Of a DNA stretch of 64,000 nucleotides, positions 21,248 to 32,623 are shown piece after piece. Origin of the DNA: Blastocystis hominis (lineage: Eukaryota > Sar > Bigyra > Opalinata > Blastocystidae); contig NW_013171827.1 in NCBI RefSeq assembly GCF_000151665.1, positions 1,075,066 to 1,139,065 of the forward strand, given 5' to 3'. The notes beneath the pieces are model-generated. The model was not told where the DNA came from and did not search any database. It saw only the letters and a program-made list of their open reading frames with translations. Every line of letters starts with the position of its first letter. The stretch's first letter is position 1. The position numbers and the translations under genes were made by a program.

Positions 21248-22528
21248 ATGTACGCTCTTTTCATTGCTTTAGCTATTCTTTCTATCGCCTCTGCCGATAG
21301 ATTTGCCATCATTATTGCTCCTAGAGCCAACTGGCCTGACTATGGTGTCCAGTCGGAGAGTTGCCGTATGTACAAGGACCTGATTGCTGGAGGTATGAAG
21401 GCTGAGAACATTATTCTGATGAGCACGCATGCTGTGAGTGATTTACCGAGAAATCCTTTCCCTGGTGACTTGTACACTGATGATTCTCCTGAAGCTCCTG
21501 GAAAGGACTACGCTCATGGATGTGTCGAGCATATTGACTACGAAGAGGACCAGATGTCCGGGAAGGTTATGCTTGCTATCATGAGAGCTGATGTGGAGGA
21601 GTTGAAAAAGCTCACGGAAATGGAGAATCCTCGTGTCCTGAAGACTACTGCTGAGGATGATATTATGCTCTATTTCACTTCTCACGGAGGTCCTGGTTCG
21701 ATTCTTGTTGGAAGCAGCACTGTCTCTGAGAGAGATCTGATAAAGACCCTCGAATATATGCACGAGAACCACATGTACAAGCGTTTCCTCTTTTTGATGG
21801 AGGCTTGCTATTCTGGATCCATGTTCGTGAATCTTGATAAGTCGTTGAATGTGTACGCTCTGACTGCTGCTGATCCTGATCACTCTTCTTATGAATCTCA
21901 TTGTCCTCCTAATGATGTTGTGAATAAGAAGGCTCTCGGTACTTGCTTGTCTTGCTACTGGGATAATGCTATGGAGTGGTTCATTGAGGGTGGAACTGAA
22001 CACACTCTGGATGAGCTTCATGATCATATTCACGCGAAGGTTGCTGAGTCTAGTAGCCAGAATGCTAGTAAGTGGGGTGATCTTGAGCTTGGAAAGCTGC
22101 CTCTGAGCACTTTCATGGGTAACATTCCTGCTAACCGCTTGAATGCTCGTAAGGCTGATGATTCTGAGAAGATTGCGAAGGCTGATGTGCCTGCTCACCT
22201 GGCTAAGTGGAACGCGATTCGTGCTAGTGGCAAGGACAAGGAAACTGCCATGAAGGCTTACGAAACGATTCTGATGGCTGAGGCTAAGAAGGAAGTGGAA
22301 GTGATGAGACTGGGCCGTTTGCTGATGAACGAGAAGGCTGCTAACCAAGCTTTGACTTCTGCTGCTGAGAGTTACTCTGCTTCTTGTGTTGCTGAATTGG
22401 CTAACACTCTGGTTAGCAAGTGTGGACACAGCTATCCTATGAATGATAAGACCATGAATATGCTGAAGAACATTTGCTTGCCTGGTGTTTCTGTGCCTAA
22501 TGTGGACTTTACTCAGGTTTGTATGTAA
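21248..22528 (+). CDS. Legumain-type cysteine endopeptidase (family C13)
   Basis: Single-exon gene, 426 residues. The first 16 residues form a signal peptide, so the product enters the secretory or lysosomal route. The catalytic dyad is visible: His146 in FTSHGG and Cys187 in EACYSGS. RFAIIIAPRANWPDYGVQSE is the expected N-terminal strand of the caspase-like fold. A C-terminal prodomain-like region from about residue 300 contains paired Cys. It cleaves after Asn or Asp at acid pH. Blastocystis legumains are known secreted proteases. It ends at an encoded TAA with TGTTTGTT at 22552-22559. Confidence 0.93.
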   Translation: MYALFIALAILSIASADRFAIIIAPRANWPDYGVQSESCRMYKDLIAGGMKAENIILMSTHAVSDLPRNPFPGDLYTDDSPEAPGKDYAHGCVEHIDYEEDQMSGKVMLAIMRADVEELKKLTEMENPRVLKTTAEDDIMLYFTSHGGPGSILVGSSTVSERDLIKTLEYMHENHMYKRFLFLMEACYSGSMFVNLDKSLNVYALTAADPDHSSYESHCPPNDVVNKKALGTCLSCYWDNAMEWFIEGGTEHTLDELHDHIHAKVAESSSQNASKWGDLELGKLPLSTFMGNIPANRLNARKADDSEKIAKADVPAHLAKWNAIRASGKDKETAMKAYETILMAEAKKEVEVMRLGRLLMNEKAANQALTSAAESYSASCVAELANTLVSKCGHSYPMNDKTMNMLKNICLPGVSVPNVDFTQVCM

Positions 22529-22551
22529 GGCATCTACTATTATTACAATGT

Positions 22552-22559
22552 TGTTTGTT
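22552..22559 (+). terminator. Polyadenylation octamer of legumain
   Basis: TGTTTGTT, 24 bases past the encoded stop. The opposing gene has its own minus-strand copy at 22772-22779. Confidence 0.65.
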
Positions 22560-22809
22560 ATATTAAATGAATTTGAATGAATATATATTGTAATATAATG
22601 AAATGAATCAATATATGATAATTTTGCTAATCGATTAAAAATACAACATGTTAGGTTGTGTGACTTAGAAATAAACAAACTGCTGCTGCTGCTGCTTATT
22701 CTCTTACCCAATCTCTCTTTCCTTCCTCCACGATAATAATAATTACTATGATTACTATGATTATGATTCACAACAAACAAGGCTGAACTGATACTCTAAA
22801 AAGCTACAC

Positions 22810-24493
22810 TTAATCGGTGCGAGGTCCATAAGGCGAATAGTCGGGCAGTCCGGGCACCTGGAACTGCTTGAAGTGCTCGACGAACTTTCCAGCGAGCTTC
22901 TTGGCGACACGGTCGTACTCCTCCTTGTCAGCCCAGGTGTTGCGAGGCCAGAGCAGATGATCGTCGACTCCCTCGACATGGGTGGGCACCTCCAGATTGA
23001 AGCGGTCGTTGTGGCGGAGCTCGGCCTTCTCGATGGATCCGCTGAGGATTCCGTCGATGCAGGCGCGGGTGACGGGGATGTCCATGCGCTTGCCCACTCC
23101 GTAGCCGCCTCCAGTCCATCCGGTGTTGAGCAGATAGACCTTGGTGCCATGGCGGTTCAGCTTCTCACCGAGCAGCTTCGCGTACACGATGGGGTTCATC
23201 GGCATGAACGCTCCGCCGAAGCAGGGCGAGAAGTTGGGCACGGGCTCCTTGATGCCGCGCTCCGTTCCGGCCACCTTCGCGGTGTAGCCGCACAGGAAGT
23301 GGTACATGGCCTGCTCCGTGGTCAGCTTGCTGATCGGAGGCAGCACGCCGTAGGCATCGCAGGTCAGGAAGATGATCGCCTTGGGATGGCCCGCCATGCT
23401 GTCCGGCTTGTAGTTCTTGATGTGGTAGATCGGGTACGCCACGCGGCCGTTCTGCGTCTTGCTCACATCGTTGTAGTCCAGCGAGCCGTCGGGACGCACC
23501 ATCACGTTCTCCAGCAGAGCGTCGCGCTTGATCGCGTTCCAAATATCCGGCTCCTTCTCCTTCGACAGATTGATCGTCTTCGCGTAGCAGCCGCCCTCGA
23601 AGTTGAAGATACCGTCGTCGTCCCAGCCGTGCTCATCGTCTCCGATCAGGAATCGCTTCGGGTCCGCCGACAGCGTCGTCTTGCCCGTGCCCGACAGACC
23701 GAAGAACAGCGCCGAGTCGCCGTCCTTGCCCACGTTCGCCGAGCAGTGCATCGGCAGAATGCCCTGCAGAGGCAGGCAGTAGTTCATCACGCCGAAGATA
23801 CCCTTCTTCATCTCGCCTCCGTACTTCGCGCCCACCACGATCGCAAGGTTGTTCTCCATATCGAAGCCCACGAACGCCTCCGAGTTCAGGCCCTGGCGCT
23901 TCCAGTTCTTGTTCACCAGACCCTTGCACGTGTTGATCACAGTGAACTCCGGCTTGAAGTTCTTCAGCTCCTCCACAGACTTGGGGCGAACGAACATGTT
24001 CGTCACGAAGTGGTGCTGCCAAGCGTACTCCGTCACAAAACGCACGCACTTGCGCGACTTCGGGTTCGCTCCGCAGTAGCCATCGAACACGTACACCTCC
24101 TTGCCGTTCATGTACTGCTTCACATCGTCGTACACCTCGTTGAACACCTTCTCAGACACAGGCTTGTTGGGGGGGATCGGGCTCCACCAGATGTTGCTCT
24201 TGCTGGGCTCTCTCTCCACAAAGTATTTATCCTGAGGAGATCTTCCGGTGTAGATTCCAGTGTCTACTTCGAAAGCTCCGGTGTTCGTGAACACTCCTTC
24301 GTTGTTCTTCTTCTCGTGCTCAGCAATCTCATCTACCTATCAAACACCGCACACATCACGCACCATAAGTCAAGTTACGGTGAACCTTGCCGACGTTAAT
24401 GCCCAGCTTATCGAGACCCAGGGCAGCTCCAGTGGTCTCAATATGGCGAGCTACACAACCCATCAAAGCCTGGCTCCTATTCCTCAGATACAT
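22810..24493 (-). CDS. pckA: ATP-dependent phosphoenolpyruvate carboxykinase
   Basis: Converts oxaloacetate and ATP to PEP, CO2 and ADP, or the reverse in fermentative metabolism. Exon 1 starts [12 protein letters not shown] and carries the [15 protein letters not shown] region. A 27-nt intron (24337-24363) precedes the large exon. It has the substrate-binding YTGRSPQDK, the kinase-1a P-loop [11 protein letters not shown], kinase-2 [11 protein letters not shown], and [16 protein letters not shown]. The P-loop and length mark the ATP-using family, not the GTP type. Codon use is strongly biased to G/C at third positions, unlike the neighbouring AT-rich genes, as expected for a highly expressed gene. 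The encoded stop is followed by a minus-strand octamer at 22772-22779. Confidence 0.95.
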
Positions 24494-24834
24494 TGTCAGC
24501 AAGTTACTTCAACACAGGGACAACGGATTTTACAAAACGAGCAGAAAGCATATTTTATAAAAATAATATGAGAAAGAATTTGTGGAGAGGGATCATGAAT
24601 GAAACTCCCATGGGAAATCTCTCTTCTCCTTTTAACATGTCGACCAGATTTCACAGTATGGATCAATAGAGTATATTGTCTGCTATTACATAGCAAATCC
24701 TATGGTTCACATGGTCTATTTTGGAAAAGAATCTGACAGGAGGTGATATACAAAGAATTCATTTTTATTTTCAGGAAGCGCATGCACAAAAATAACGATT
24801 TCCAACAAAGAGGGAAAGAAAAGCAAGCATCCAC

Positions 24835-25536
24835 TTAATCTTCAGTCGTCTTCGTTAACTGGTATCCCTTCTTTCGGTTCATAAAGTTCGAAAACTTTTC
24901 TTTGATGTCGCGTCCAAGCGAGGAAATGGACACAGCACTAAAAGAAGCTTCATCAGGCATGTAGTAGGAGTAGCCTCCACCGCGCGAACCTACAGAATCA
25001 CACAATGCAGGCGCATTCAACCATATGCAGCAAACGTCCGATTTGGATAGGAACTTCGATTTCCAAACCTCGAGTAATGGACATCCGACTTCAAATCGAT
25101 ATCCATTGGTTCAATTTGTCTCTGGGGCGCAATGTGAATCTAGTTTCTCAAATATCCACAAAACAATCACAATCAACAAATCTTTAGGCAAACGCGTGCA
25201 CCACGTTCGGTGCAAATTCAAACCATATTTTCTTTCCAACGCTCTCACTTCTTGCTCCGTCTCCTCGCTAATATCCAGAGACGTATCCTTTTTGACGCTA
25301 ATCATTTGAATTCCACACTCTACCCTACGTGCTTACTAATTCAGGGTTGGTATCTCCTGACATTATCAGTAACGAAGCAATCGTCTTTTCCATGCTGCCC
25401 CCTACAACAATTACAATCTCCCACACAAAGGGATACTATTTTCCGTCAAGACCATCCGCAATACTTCCACGTCGAATGTCGGAAACATATCCGCCAGTTT
25501 CTTGATCGCTTCATCCATCGTAATAACAGTGCTCAT
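24835..25536 (-). CDS. Small CUE-domain protein
   Basis: A first exon starting MSTVITMDEAIKKLADMFP then VEVLRMVL has the ubiquitin-binding CUE pattern (MFP and a later hydrophobic pair). A second exon gives the expected following helix (MEKTIASLLIMS). Later exons carry a helical acidic stretch (EETEQEVRALERKYG) and LPKDLL, ending at an encoded TAA. Total about 190 residues with no other domain. Exon joins between 25380 and 25310 are not resolved in phase. Likely a ubiquitin-binding adaptor. Confidence 0.6.
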
Positions 25537-25614
25537 TTTTCGAATTTCTAAAAAGAGAAAATGGTTTTTAAAACCGTCCAAAGAGAACAAAAGATTTCTT
25601 CATCAAACACCCTT

Positions 25615-28600
25615 TTAAATTACAATTTTACCGGTCCGCATCGCTCTCTCGATTTTCACCTTAATATCCTTCCGATAACCCGCATACACCTTCGCCATCT
25701 CCGCAATCGTCCCCACCCCGGTCGCTTCCAGCGGCGTCGGATCCTGGTCCTTCTGTTTGATCTCTTCCTCCGCTTCCTTCATCGCTTCCACCTGCTCTTC
25801 CTCCCATTCCTTCTCTTCCTCCTCCAATCCCTCCAACTCGGCTCGCAGCGCCTCCGGCGTAACCTCCGGGATGGGTTCGCACACCTCCTTGAACCGAATC
25901 GACCGTCTCTGGATCGCCGGCAGCGCCTTCTCCAGCGCGATCAGATGCTCCGAGTTCTTTCCTGCCCACGCTTTCAGCTCCGTTTTCGCCTCTTGGTCCG
26001 CCTTCTGGATCGATTTCTCGAACTCCGCCGCTTGTTTCTCCGCGTTCGATGCATCTCCAGGACCCAGACCGGCTCCCGAACCGGCTCCCGAACCGGCTCC
26101 CGAACCGGCTCCCGAACCGGCTCCCTGCCCTCCTTCGGGCTCGTCGATCCGCTCCAGCTCGGTCTCCAGCGCGGAGGCTTCGGCGGTCGCGCGCTGCGCC
26201 GCGAGCGCGTCGTTGGAATCCTCGACGGCGCTCAGCGCCTTGGCCACTTCCGCGTCGGACAGCCCGCGAAACGACGCGCCGTTCAGGACCTCTATTCCTC
26301 ATCGCTGCGCCCCTCGCCGACCTGCCTGGTTCTCCGCGGGCTGCGCGCCGAGAATGTCGCGGACGGTCATCTCCTGGATGAAGGACTGCGTGGTGAAGCG
26401 ACCCTCCTCGAGGGAGAGCTGGGAGAGATGCCGCTTCTGATTGGCCTTCTTGAGGATGTTCTCCTCCACGGTGCTCTCGCTCACCAGGCGGTAGATGTGC
26501 ACGTCGCGCGTCTGCCCGATGCGGTGCGCGCGGTCCTGCGCCTGCGCGTCCATCGCCGGGTTCCAGTCCGAGTCGTAGAAAATCACCGTGTCGGCGCCCA
26601 CCAGATTGATTCCCAGCCCGCCCGAGCGCGTGCTGAGGATGAACACGAACACTTGGTTGTCGTTGTTGAACTTCTCCATCATCTTCTGGCGCTGCGGCAG
26701 CGGCGTGGACCCGTCCATCCGCAGGTACGTGAAGTGGTGCATGTTCAGAAACGTCTCGAAGATGTCCAGCATGCGCGACATCTGCGTAAACAGCAGGCAG
26801 CGATGGCCTTCCTGCCGCAGACGCGGAAGCATGGCGCTCAGCACCTCCAGCTTCCCGCAGTCGTACTGCAGCAGCCGCTTCTCGGGGAATTGCACACTGT
26901 GCAGCATTTCCCACGCGTGGATCGCCGGTCTACGTCGCATCCCCGCGGGAACCGTACAGTTTGCCGTAGTCTCGACGGAAGGAAACCGCCGCCGCGCGAC
27001 TTTCTGCGTCCCACCCGCGGAAATTCGCCTCCAGATCGCCGAGCGTCGAGCGGATTGGATGCATGGGACGCGTTCGCGCCACCAGAACCGTGTAGTTCTC
27101 CACGTTCGCCTTTTCCCTCTCGCACACCGCGGGGAAATCGGGAACCAGGGCGCTCAGCGCGCGCGTGAAGTCCTCCCACCCGCGGGAATTCGCCCGCACG
27201 TCGGCGGTGGGGCGTCGATAGACGGAAACCAACGCGCGAAGATCGGACCCCCACAGCGGAACGCGCTGCAGCGCGCGCTGGTTGTGTTCGGCGAGCCGAA
27301 CGGCGCGGATTCGCTGCCGAATCAGCGTCTCCTCGACGGTCTGCTGCTGGATCCCGCGGAACGTGGAAACCGTGGAAGCGGACCAGGCTTCTAGAATGGA
27401 GGGACGAGGGAAAGGGGACTGGAGGGAGCGGGGAAGAAGGTGGAGCTAAAAGCGGCGGCGTGGACTTCCTGGATGAGCGCAGAATTGGGATTGAACGTGG
27501 CCTGGAGCTCCACGATCTCGTCGAGGAACGCATTCGAATTCGGCTGGAGCGATCGGCGAAGCAGCGCAGCGCCCATGCTGTCCGTCTCGCGATCCACCAG
27601 CCGGAAATCGTTCACCAGCGCAACGCGGCGGCAGAACGAAGGGAATATCCGCAGCGAGCGTCGCCAGTCCGCAGCGTCCAACGCGGCGTCGGTCAGCGCG
27701 TCCTGCTGCAACGAGGATCTCTCCAGAGCGTTCTGCTGCAACGAGGATCTCTCCAGAGCGTCCTGCTCCCACATACATCGATTCAGCGTGTGCGAAAACA
27801 CCACGCCGCGCTCGGTTCGCGCCATTCGCTCCACAAGCCGGGGAATTGGGAACTCAATACACTCACAAATGAAAGGCGTGCGGATGGGGCGGGTCTCGAA
27901 GAGGTCGGGATGATTGCAGACCTTTCGGAGCTGCATCAGCACGCCCATCATCGAGAGAAACGACCCGCTAGCCAGCTGCTCGCGCGTGTTGCGCCGCCCG
28001 ATGTAGTCCTCGTAGAGGAACCGCTGGCGCTTGCTCAGCGGACAGGTCACGATGTGGAAGTATTTCTTGGGCATCTAGACTTCAAGCCTCGCGCTGCGCC
28101 GCACTTCCTTCTCCACTTCGCTCTTCAGTCGGCGGAGAATAAACGGACGCAACACCTCGTGCAGACGGTGCACCAGCCGCGCGTTTACGCTCCGCTCGCC
28201 TTCCACCATCTGATTCATTGGGTTGCTGAACCAGAACGCGAATTCCCCGCGGCTTCGGAAGAGCGCGGGCATCAGGAAATGCATCAGCGACCACAGCTCC
28301 ATCAGACTGTTCTGCAGAGGCGTTCCGGTGAGCAGAAGCCGCCGCTTTGTGTTGAAATGAAGGAGGATTTGCCAGCGTTCGGACTGGAAATTCTTGATGT
28401 TGTGCGCCTCGTCCAACACCATGTACACCCACTTCTTGCGACGAAACACCGACACGTCGCGCACAGCGAGCTGATACGAGGTGATGCACACCTGAAACCC
28501 GCCGCCTTGCGACCAGCCTTTTCGCTTTTCCTACAAAAGAACAATCGGTTCGCGATTACTTGGCGCTCTTTGGCGGTTCCGTAGTACGTCAAGACCTTCA

Positions 28601-29557
28601 AGGCGGGACAGAATCGCTTGAACTCGCACTCCCAATTCAACATAGTGCTCGTCGGCACAACGATCAGATGAGGACCCCAGATGCCCTTTACTGCGGCTAG
28701 ATAGGCTAAGAGAGAGATGGTCTGCAGGGTCTTCCCAAGTCCCATTTCGTCGGCTAAGATCCCGCTTAGTCCCTGCTCATAGAGCGAAACGAGCCATTCC
28801 AGACCTTTTTCTTGATAGGGACGAAGCTTGTATTTGGGATTCAGCAGGTAGGGAGGGCGGATTTTCGATTTGGCTAGAATAAAATGGGCGGACAGGTTAT
28901 ACAGTTCGGGTCTGTACCATCAATGATGCGACTGGAAAGGCGTTCTGTGTAATCTTCCGTCTGCTTCAACATAAACTGCAGATGACGATCCATCAGCTCG
29001 CTGCGCCGTTCGTAGAGTTGACTGGATGTGAGAAACGCTCAGATTGCAAACCCCTTGTGCTTGTAGACGACAATCTTGTCAATTTTGTTCCAATACATTG
29101 TGATATGCTTACTGATATGCTTCGCTACTACTCTCTGTTCTTTTGCCATCTCCTACAAATCAAATAGCCTTTACACTTGCGTGCCTGTCTCTTCCTCTCC
29201 TTTGCCTCCTTCTTTAGCTTAGCTACGGTAAGTACTTCTTTGCACACTTCTTTCCTCTTCTTTATAAAGCGTTTTCGCTCTTCCAGAAAGTCGTTTGCCA
29301 GCCATTTCATTTCTGCCAACATGTAATCCCAGTGTGTCTAAGCAGAGTTATTTCATTTCGAAAAGTAATACCTTTTCAGGTGATTTGGGAATATCCTTTC
29401 TCACGCGCTTATTTTTGCTATACTCCTGTATTTCTCTGATTCTCTTTTCCACTTGGATTTTTTCTGGGATGTATTTCACATAAGCGCCGATAAATGCTTC
29501 AAAAGATTCCAACGTAGGAGATAGGACAGACTTTGGTGGATCTCCCTCCACCTCCAT
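25615..29557 (-). CDS. SWR1: SWR1/SRCAP-type chromatin remodelling ATPase
   Basis: Snf2-family ATPase, the motor that exchanges H2A for H2A.Z. The N-terminal exons hold an HSA domain ([16 protein letters not shown]), which binds actin and Arp. Lobe 1 has [29 protein letters not shown] (DEAH) and [22 protein letters not shown]. Lobe 2 has [27 protein letters not shown] and [16 protein letters not shown]. Wording matches SRCAP/SWR1 more than INO80. An insertion of several hundred residues between the lobes (about 26930-27870) is also a SWR1/INO80 trait and carries short tandem repeats. The C-terminus has a GSGA repeat and an acidic coil, ending GKIVI with TAA. Many short introns. The 5' part overlaps no other gene; tRNA-Asn lies 76 bases upstream. 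Confidence 0.9.
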
Positions 29558-29632
29558 TCTATTGAAGAATCGTAAACAGAGGAAATATGAGTGAAGTGTG
29601 AATAAAACAAAAAAGCAAAAAGCAAAAAGAAA

Positions 29633-29706
29633 CTCTCCCAGACGGGCTTGAACCGTCGACCTTGCGGTTAACAGCCGCACGCTCTAACCAACTGAGCTAT
29701 GGAAGA
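29633..29706 (-). tRNA. tRNA-Asn (GTT), copy 1
   Basis: A full cloverleaf can be drawn: acceptor TCTTCCA/TGGGAGA, D-loop AGCTCAGTTGGTTAGAGC, anticodon loop CTGTTAA with GTT, T-arm GGTTCAAGCCC. No intron. A T-rich run on the minus strand follows as Pol III terminator. Confidence 0.97.
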
Positions 29707-29764
29707 CCTGTCTTTCATTTGACATTTTCATATACAAGTTTATTGTCACAAACAATCCTCACAA

Positions 29765-30454
29765 TCACACTCGAATCATACTACGGTATTGGAAGAACTG
29801 CAGTAGCACACACAACAACATCACAACAGCCTCGAAAAGAGAAGAGATTATCACCTTTCTCTTCAGCTTTATCAGATCTAAATGTCGTCCACAAAGCACC
29901 TCATCATACCTTGCTTATAGTTATGCTGTTTCTCACGCGTGTAACGCTGCTCGTCCTGCATAGCGTAAATCTCAGTGGCGACATACTGCAGTTTATCAGC
30001 CAGGTTATTTACATCATCTGCAAGGTAAAGAGAATGATAACGACTACTGGAAGTCACGTATTCAGTTCGAGGAGATTTGTTGATCGGCTTGAGCTCATTT
30101 CCTACTTGATACCGGAAGGAAATACTTGTTTCCTCCGAACGGCGAGTGGAAAAGCACATTGTTATTCGATTCTCGCCTTCAAAGTTGTAACTAAAATCAT
30201 CGCTTGGCTTCCCCTCAGACTGGTACACTTTTGCTTTGTTTTTATCAGTAATCTGCAACATTAGCACACTCTCAGAAAAGTACAGAAACAATTATATTTT
30301 TCTCATCTCCCTTGGTTACTTCATACGAAGCGTATAGCTGATCTCCAGCTTTCCCCACTTCCCAAATACACTGTTCAACTCCATTCTTCAATGTGATAGT
30401 AAGTGCATTGGTTGCCATTAAACCCATCAAACAGAATACAATTAAATTCTTCAT
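29765..30454 (-). CDS. p24/TMED (EMP24/GOLD) cargo receptor, possible frameshift at the end
   Basis: Type-I membrane protein of COPI/COPII vesicles. Exon 1 encodes a signal peptide (MKNLIVFCLMGLMATNA) then the GOLD domain with Cys (QCIW) and, in the next exon, MCFSTRR. A coiled-coil (NNLADKLQYVATEIYAMQDEQ) leads to the membrane segment after a roughly 30-nt intron. In the frame that enters the membrane helix (SLFEAVVMLL), translation stops at SSNTVV. The next frame ends FFQYRSMIRV, the diaromatic tail expected of p24 proteins. The shift falls in a GT dinucleotide run near 29800. The stop given (29765-29767) is that of the FF frame. A near-octamer TGTTTGTG follows. Confidence 0.7.
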
Positions 30455-30466
30455 CCCAGTAAGCAT

Positions 30467-32335
30467 TGACTGTTATTCAGGCACAATCGGATAATGAAGA
30501 AGCTGGAAATGGTATTGTCTTTGAGGTACTGCTTTTCGATGATCAATGAGAATTATTTCGGCAGTGTTACCATCGTTTCATAGCCCAAGTGATTAATTAT
30601 CGATATTAGAGATCGCGTTTTTGGTGAATGATGAAAGAGATTATGAAGGTTCGTTTCTTTATTCAAGCTCGGTAGCGTTGGGAATGCAGTGGAGGGGAAG
30701 GGCGAAGTATGTGTTCTATGCGTGATGTTTCCAAAGGCACCTATTATTTCAGGAGTCTAGAATGGTGAATCGAAAAAAGCAGTATAGTTCCATGATGGTT
30801 TATTTTGGTGAGCAAGGAATGAAAACATGCTAGATCATAGACCTATATAGAAGAGAATGATGAGCTACTTATGAAGAAGGGACTGATGAACATTTTGGTT
30901 GTTTCTGAAGACAATACTGAGGATGATAAACTGGCTGTAAGATGTATATCAATAGCTGATATATATATATATAACCCTTATTGTATGGCCAATCTATACA
31001 GTATTAGCTTTTTTGGTATTCCTTTCCCAGCACATATCTCATCAATCGATAGTACAGACACACAATAGGGTAATTAGTCGTCTATTAATACAAGAACAGC
31101 TTGAGCACGTTGATACATGAATAATCACAAATCATTGAACGGTGGGATATTAGAAACAAAATATGTGTATATTTCTACAGAGATAATATTGAATAGATCA
31201 TTTAGAATAATGTTCACTTTTTCAACTGTCGATTCGATGATAAGTGTATAACACCAGTAAAGGTCAACACATGGCAGCATCTGTTATTTTGCTTTTAGGG
31301 ATAAATAAAGCATAAAATCAGTACTCAGACACATTATACAATTGCAACATATCTAACTACATAACTTTTTCGGTAGATTCCTTGGAATACAGCAGGTCAA
31401 TAGAAGAACATAAATGCATTTATTACAATACAATTATTTTTTCTCAAGAGTGATGTACTATCAACCAAATGTACATAAAGTTGATAGCAAAAACACATCG
31501 CTTAACATCATCCATAACAACTCAAAAAAATGATGTGCTGAGTACAAGACAAATGATCATATTCAGCATTCTTTCACTTAACTACCTTCTGTTTGTGACT
31601 TGTTCAACAAAAAGCAACTACCCAAGTACAACTCATTGAATTGGCATGATGCTTTTTGAAATGGTCAAAATGAATTTGAAATAATAGCTTGCTTTAATGA
31701 TTTACAATCAATAGGGACAGAACGCAGATGACTAATAATATAAGAGAAAGAATATATGTGTGAATAGTACAGGAATGTGATTGATTACGATTATGTTTTA
31801 AGAAATAAAGTTAGATTGTTAAAACAGAAGAAGTGTAATATGTGATAATGCGATGCTTGATTCCTCGACAATCCGACAGTTTTATCTATTTTCTCTTTGT
31901 ATTTTTTATAAATCATTTGGTTGCAGGGAATGAAGGAAATAAGCATAGAGAGTTTGACCGTGATCATAGAATGAACTGCTGAGGATATTACAAATCAACA
32001 GTCGATAAGATACATTTTAAGCGAAAAATGTAATAAATCCACAGTATCATCATAATGACTAAAGCTCATTGCCTTCATTTATGAAGTTCAAATACTAAAA
32101 AGCGAAAATGGAATCATGGTTATATCACTGTTTACTTTGTATTTTATGCAAAGGAAAATGTTAAATAACATCAAAGCAGTGTAATTCGTACATTAGAATA
32201 ACATGATTGACAACAAATAATGAAATGGATTAATAATGAGTAAGTTAGAGAATAGAAAGGATGGGTTTGTTTAACATAAATACTGGATGAGTGAGTGAGT
32301 GGAGAGGAGTAGAATAGAATGTAATAGTGGAATAA
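30467..32335. other. AT-rich intergenic region, no gene seen
   Basis: 1.9 kb at the left edge of the gene-poor island. Only a short plus frame at 30871-31068, without domain or homologous wording, is present. No octamer and no RNA gene was recognised. Confidence 0.5.
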
Positions 32336-32453
32336 AAGAACAGCATCGAGACTTCTCAGCGAGTCACCCACACTGGTACTAACTCGACTCGTGATGACTT
32401 AGCTTCCTAGATCGGACGGGTTAGGGCGCTTTCCATCAGATATGGCCGTTCTC
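32336..32453 (-). rRNA. 5S ribosomal RNA, copy 1
   Basis: 118 nt. Reads GAGAACGGCCATATCTGATG, then internal promoter-like GGAAGCTAAG and TTAGTACC, ending GATGCTGTTCTT. Ends pair (GAGAAC with GTTCTT). The loop-E AGTA motif is intact. A T-run follows as terminator. Confidence 0.95.
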
Positions 32454-32505
32454 ATTTTATTATTATTCAATTACCTATTTAAATATCACATTCTTATCAT
32501 CATTC
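32454..32505 (-). promoter_or_regulatory. Conserved 5' flank of 5S copy 1
   Basis: About 50 bases upstream of the 5S start are largely shared with copy 2 (46747-46797), including a TATA-like ATTTAAATAGG near -30 on the transcribed strand. Conservation outside the RNA suggests an external Pol III promoter or a duplication remnant. Confidence 0.5.
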
Positions 32506-32623
32506 ATTCACTCACATATTTTGAGTTACATTTCTGATTCTGTATCAACTGCATTAGAGAACAAATAGTACTTGTGTTGTGTATTCAAACAAATAGAAAT
32601 GCAAACATTCTACAGATACATAA

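Noticed and set aside
21443-22780. 445-codon minus-strand frame
   Set aside because: Shadow of legumain, which has signal peptide and catalytic residues.
22873-24399. 508-codon plus-strand frame
   Set aside because: Shadow of PEPCK caused by third-position G/C bias.
32171-32371. Small minus frames starting MGDSLRSLDAVL, repeated at 46446-46664
   Set aside because: The shared start is translation of 5S rRNA sequence, not a protein family.
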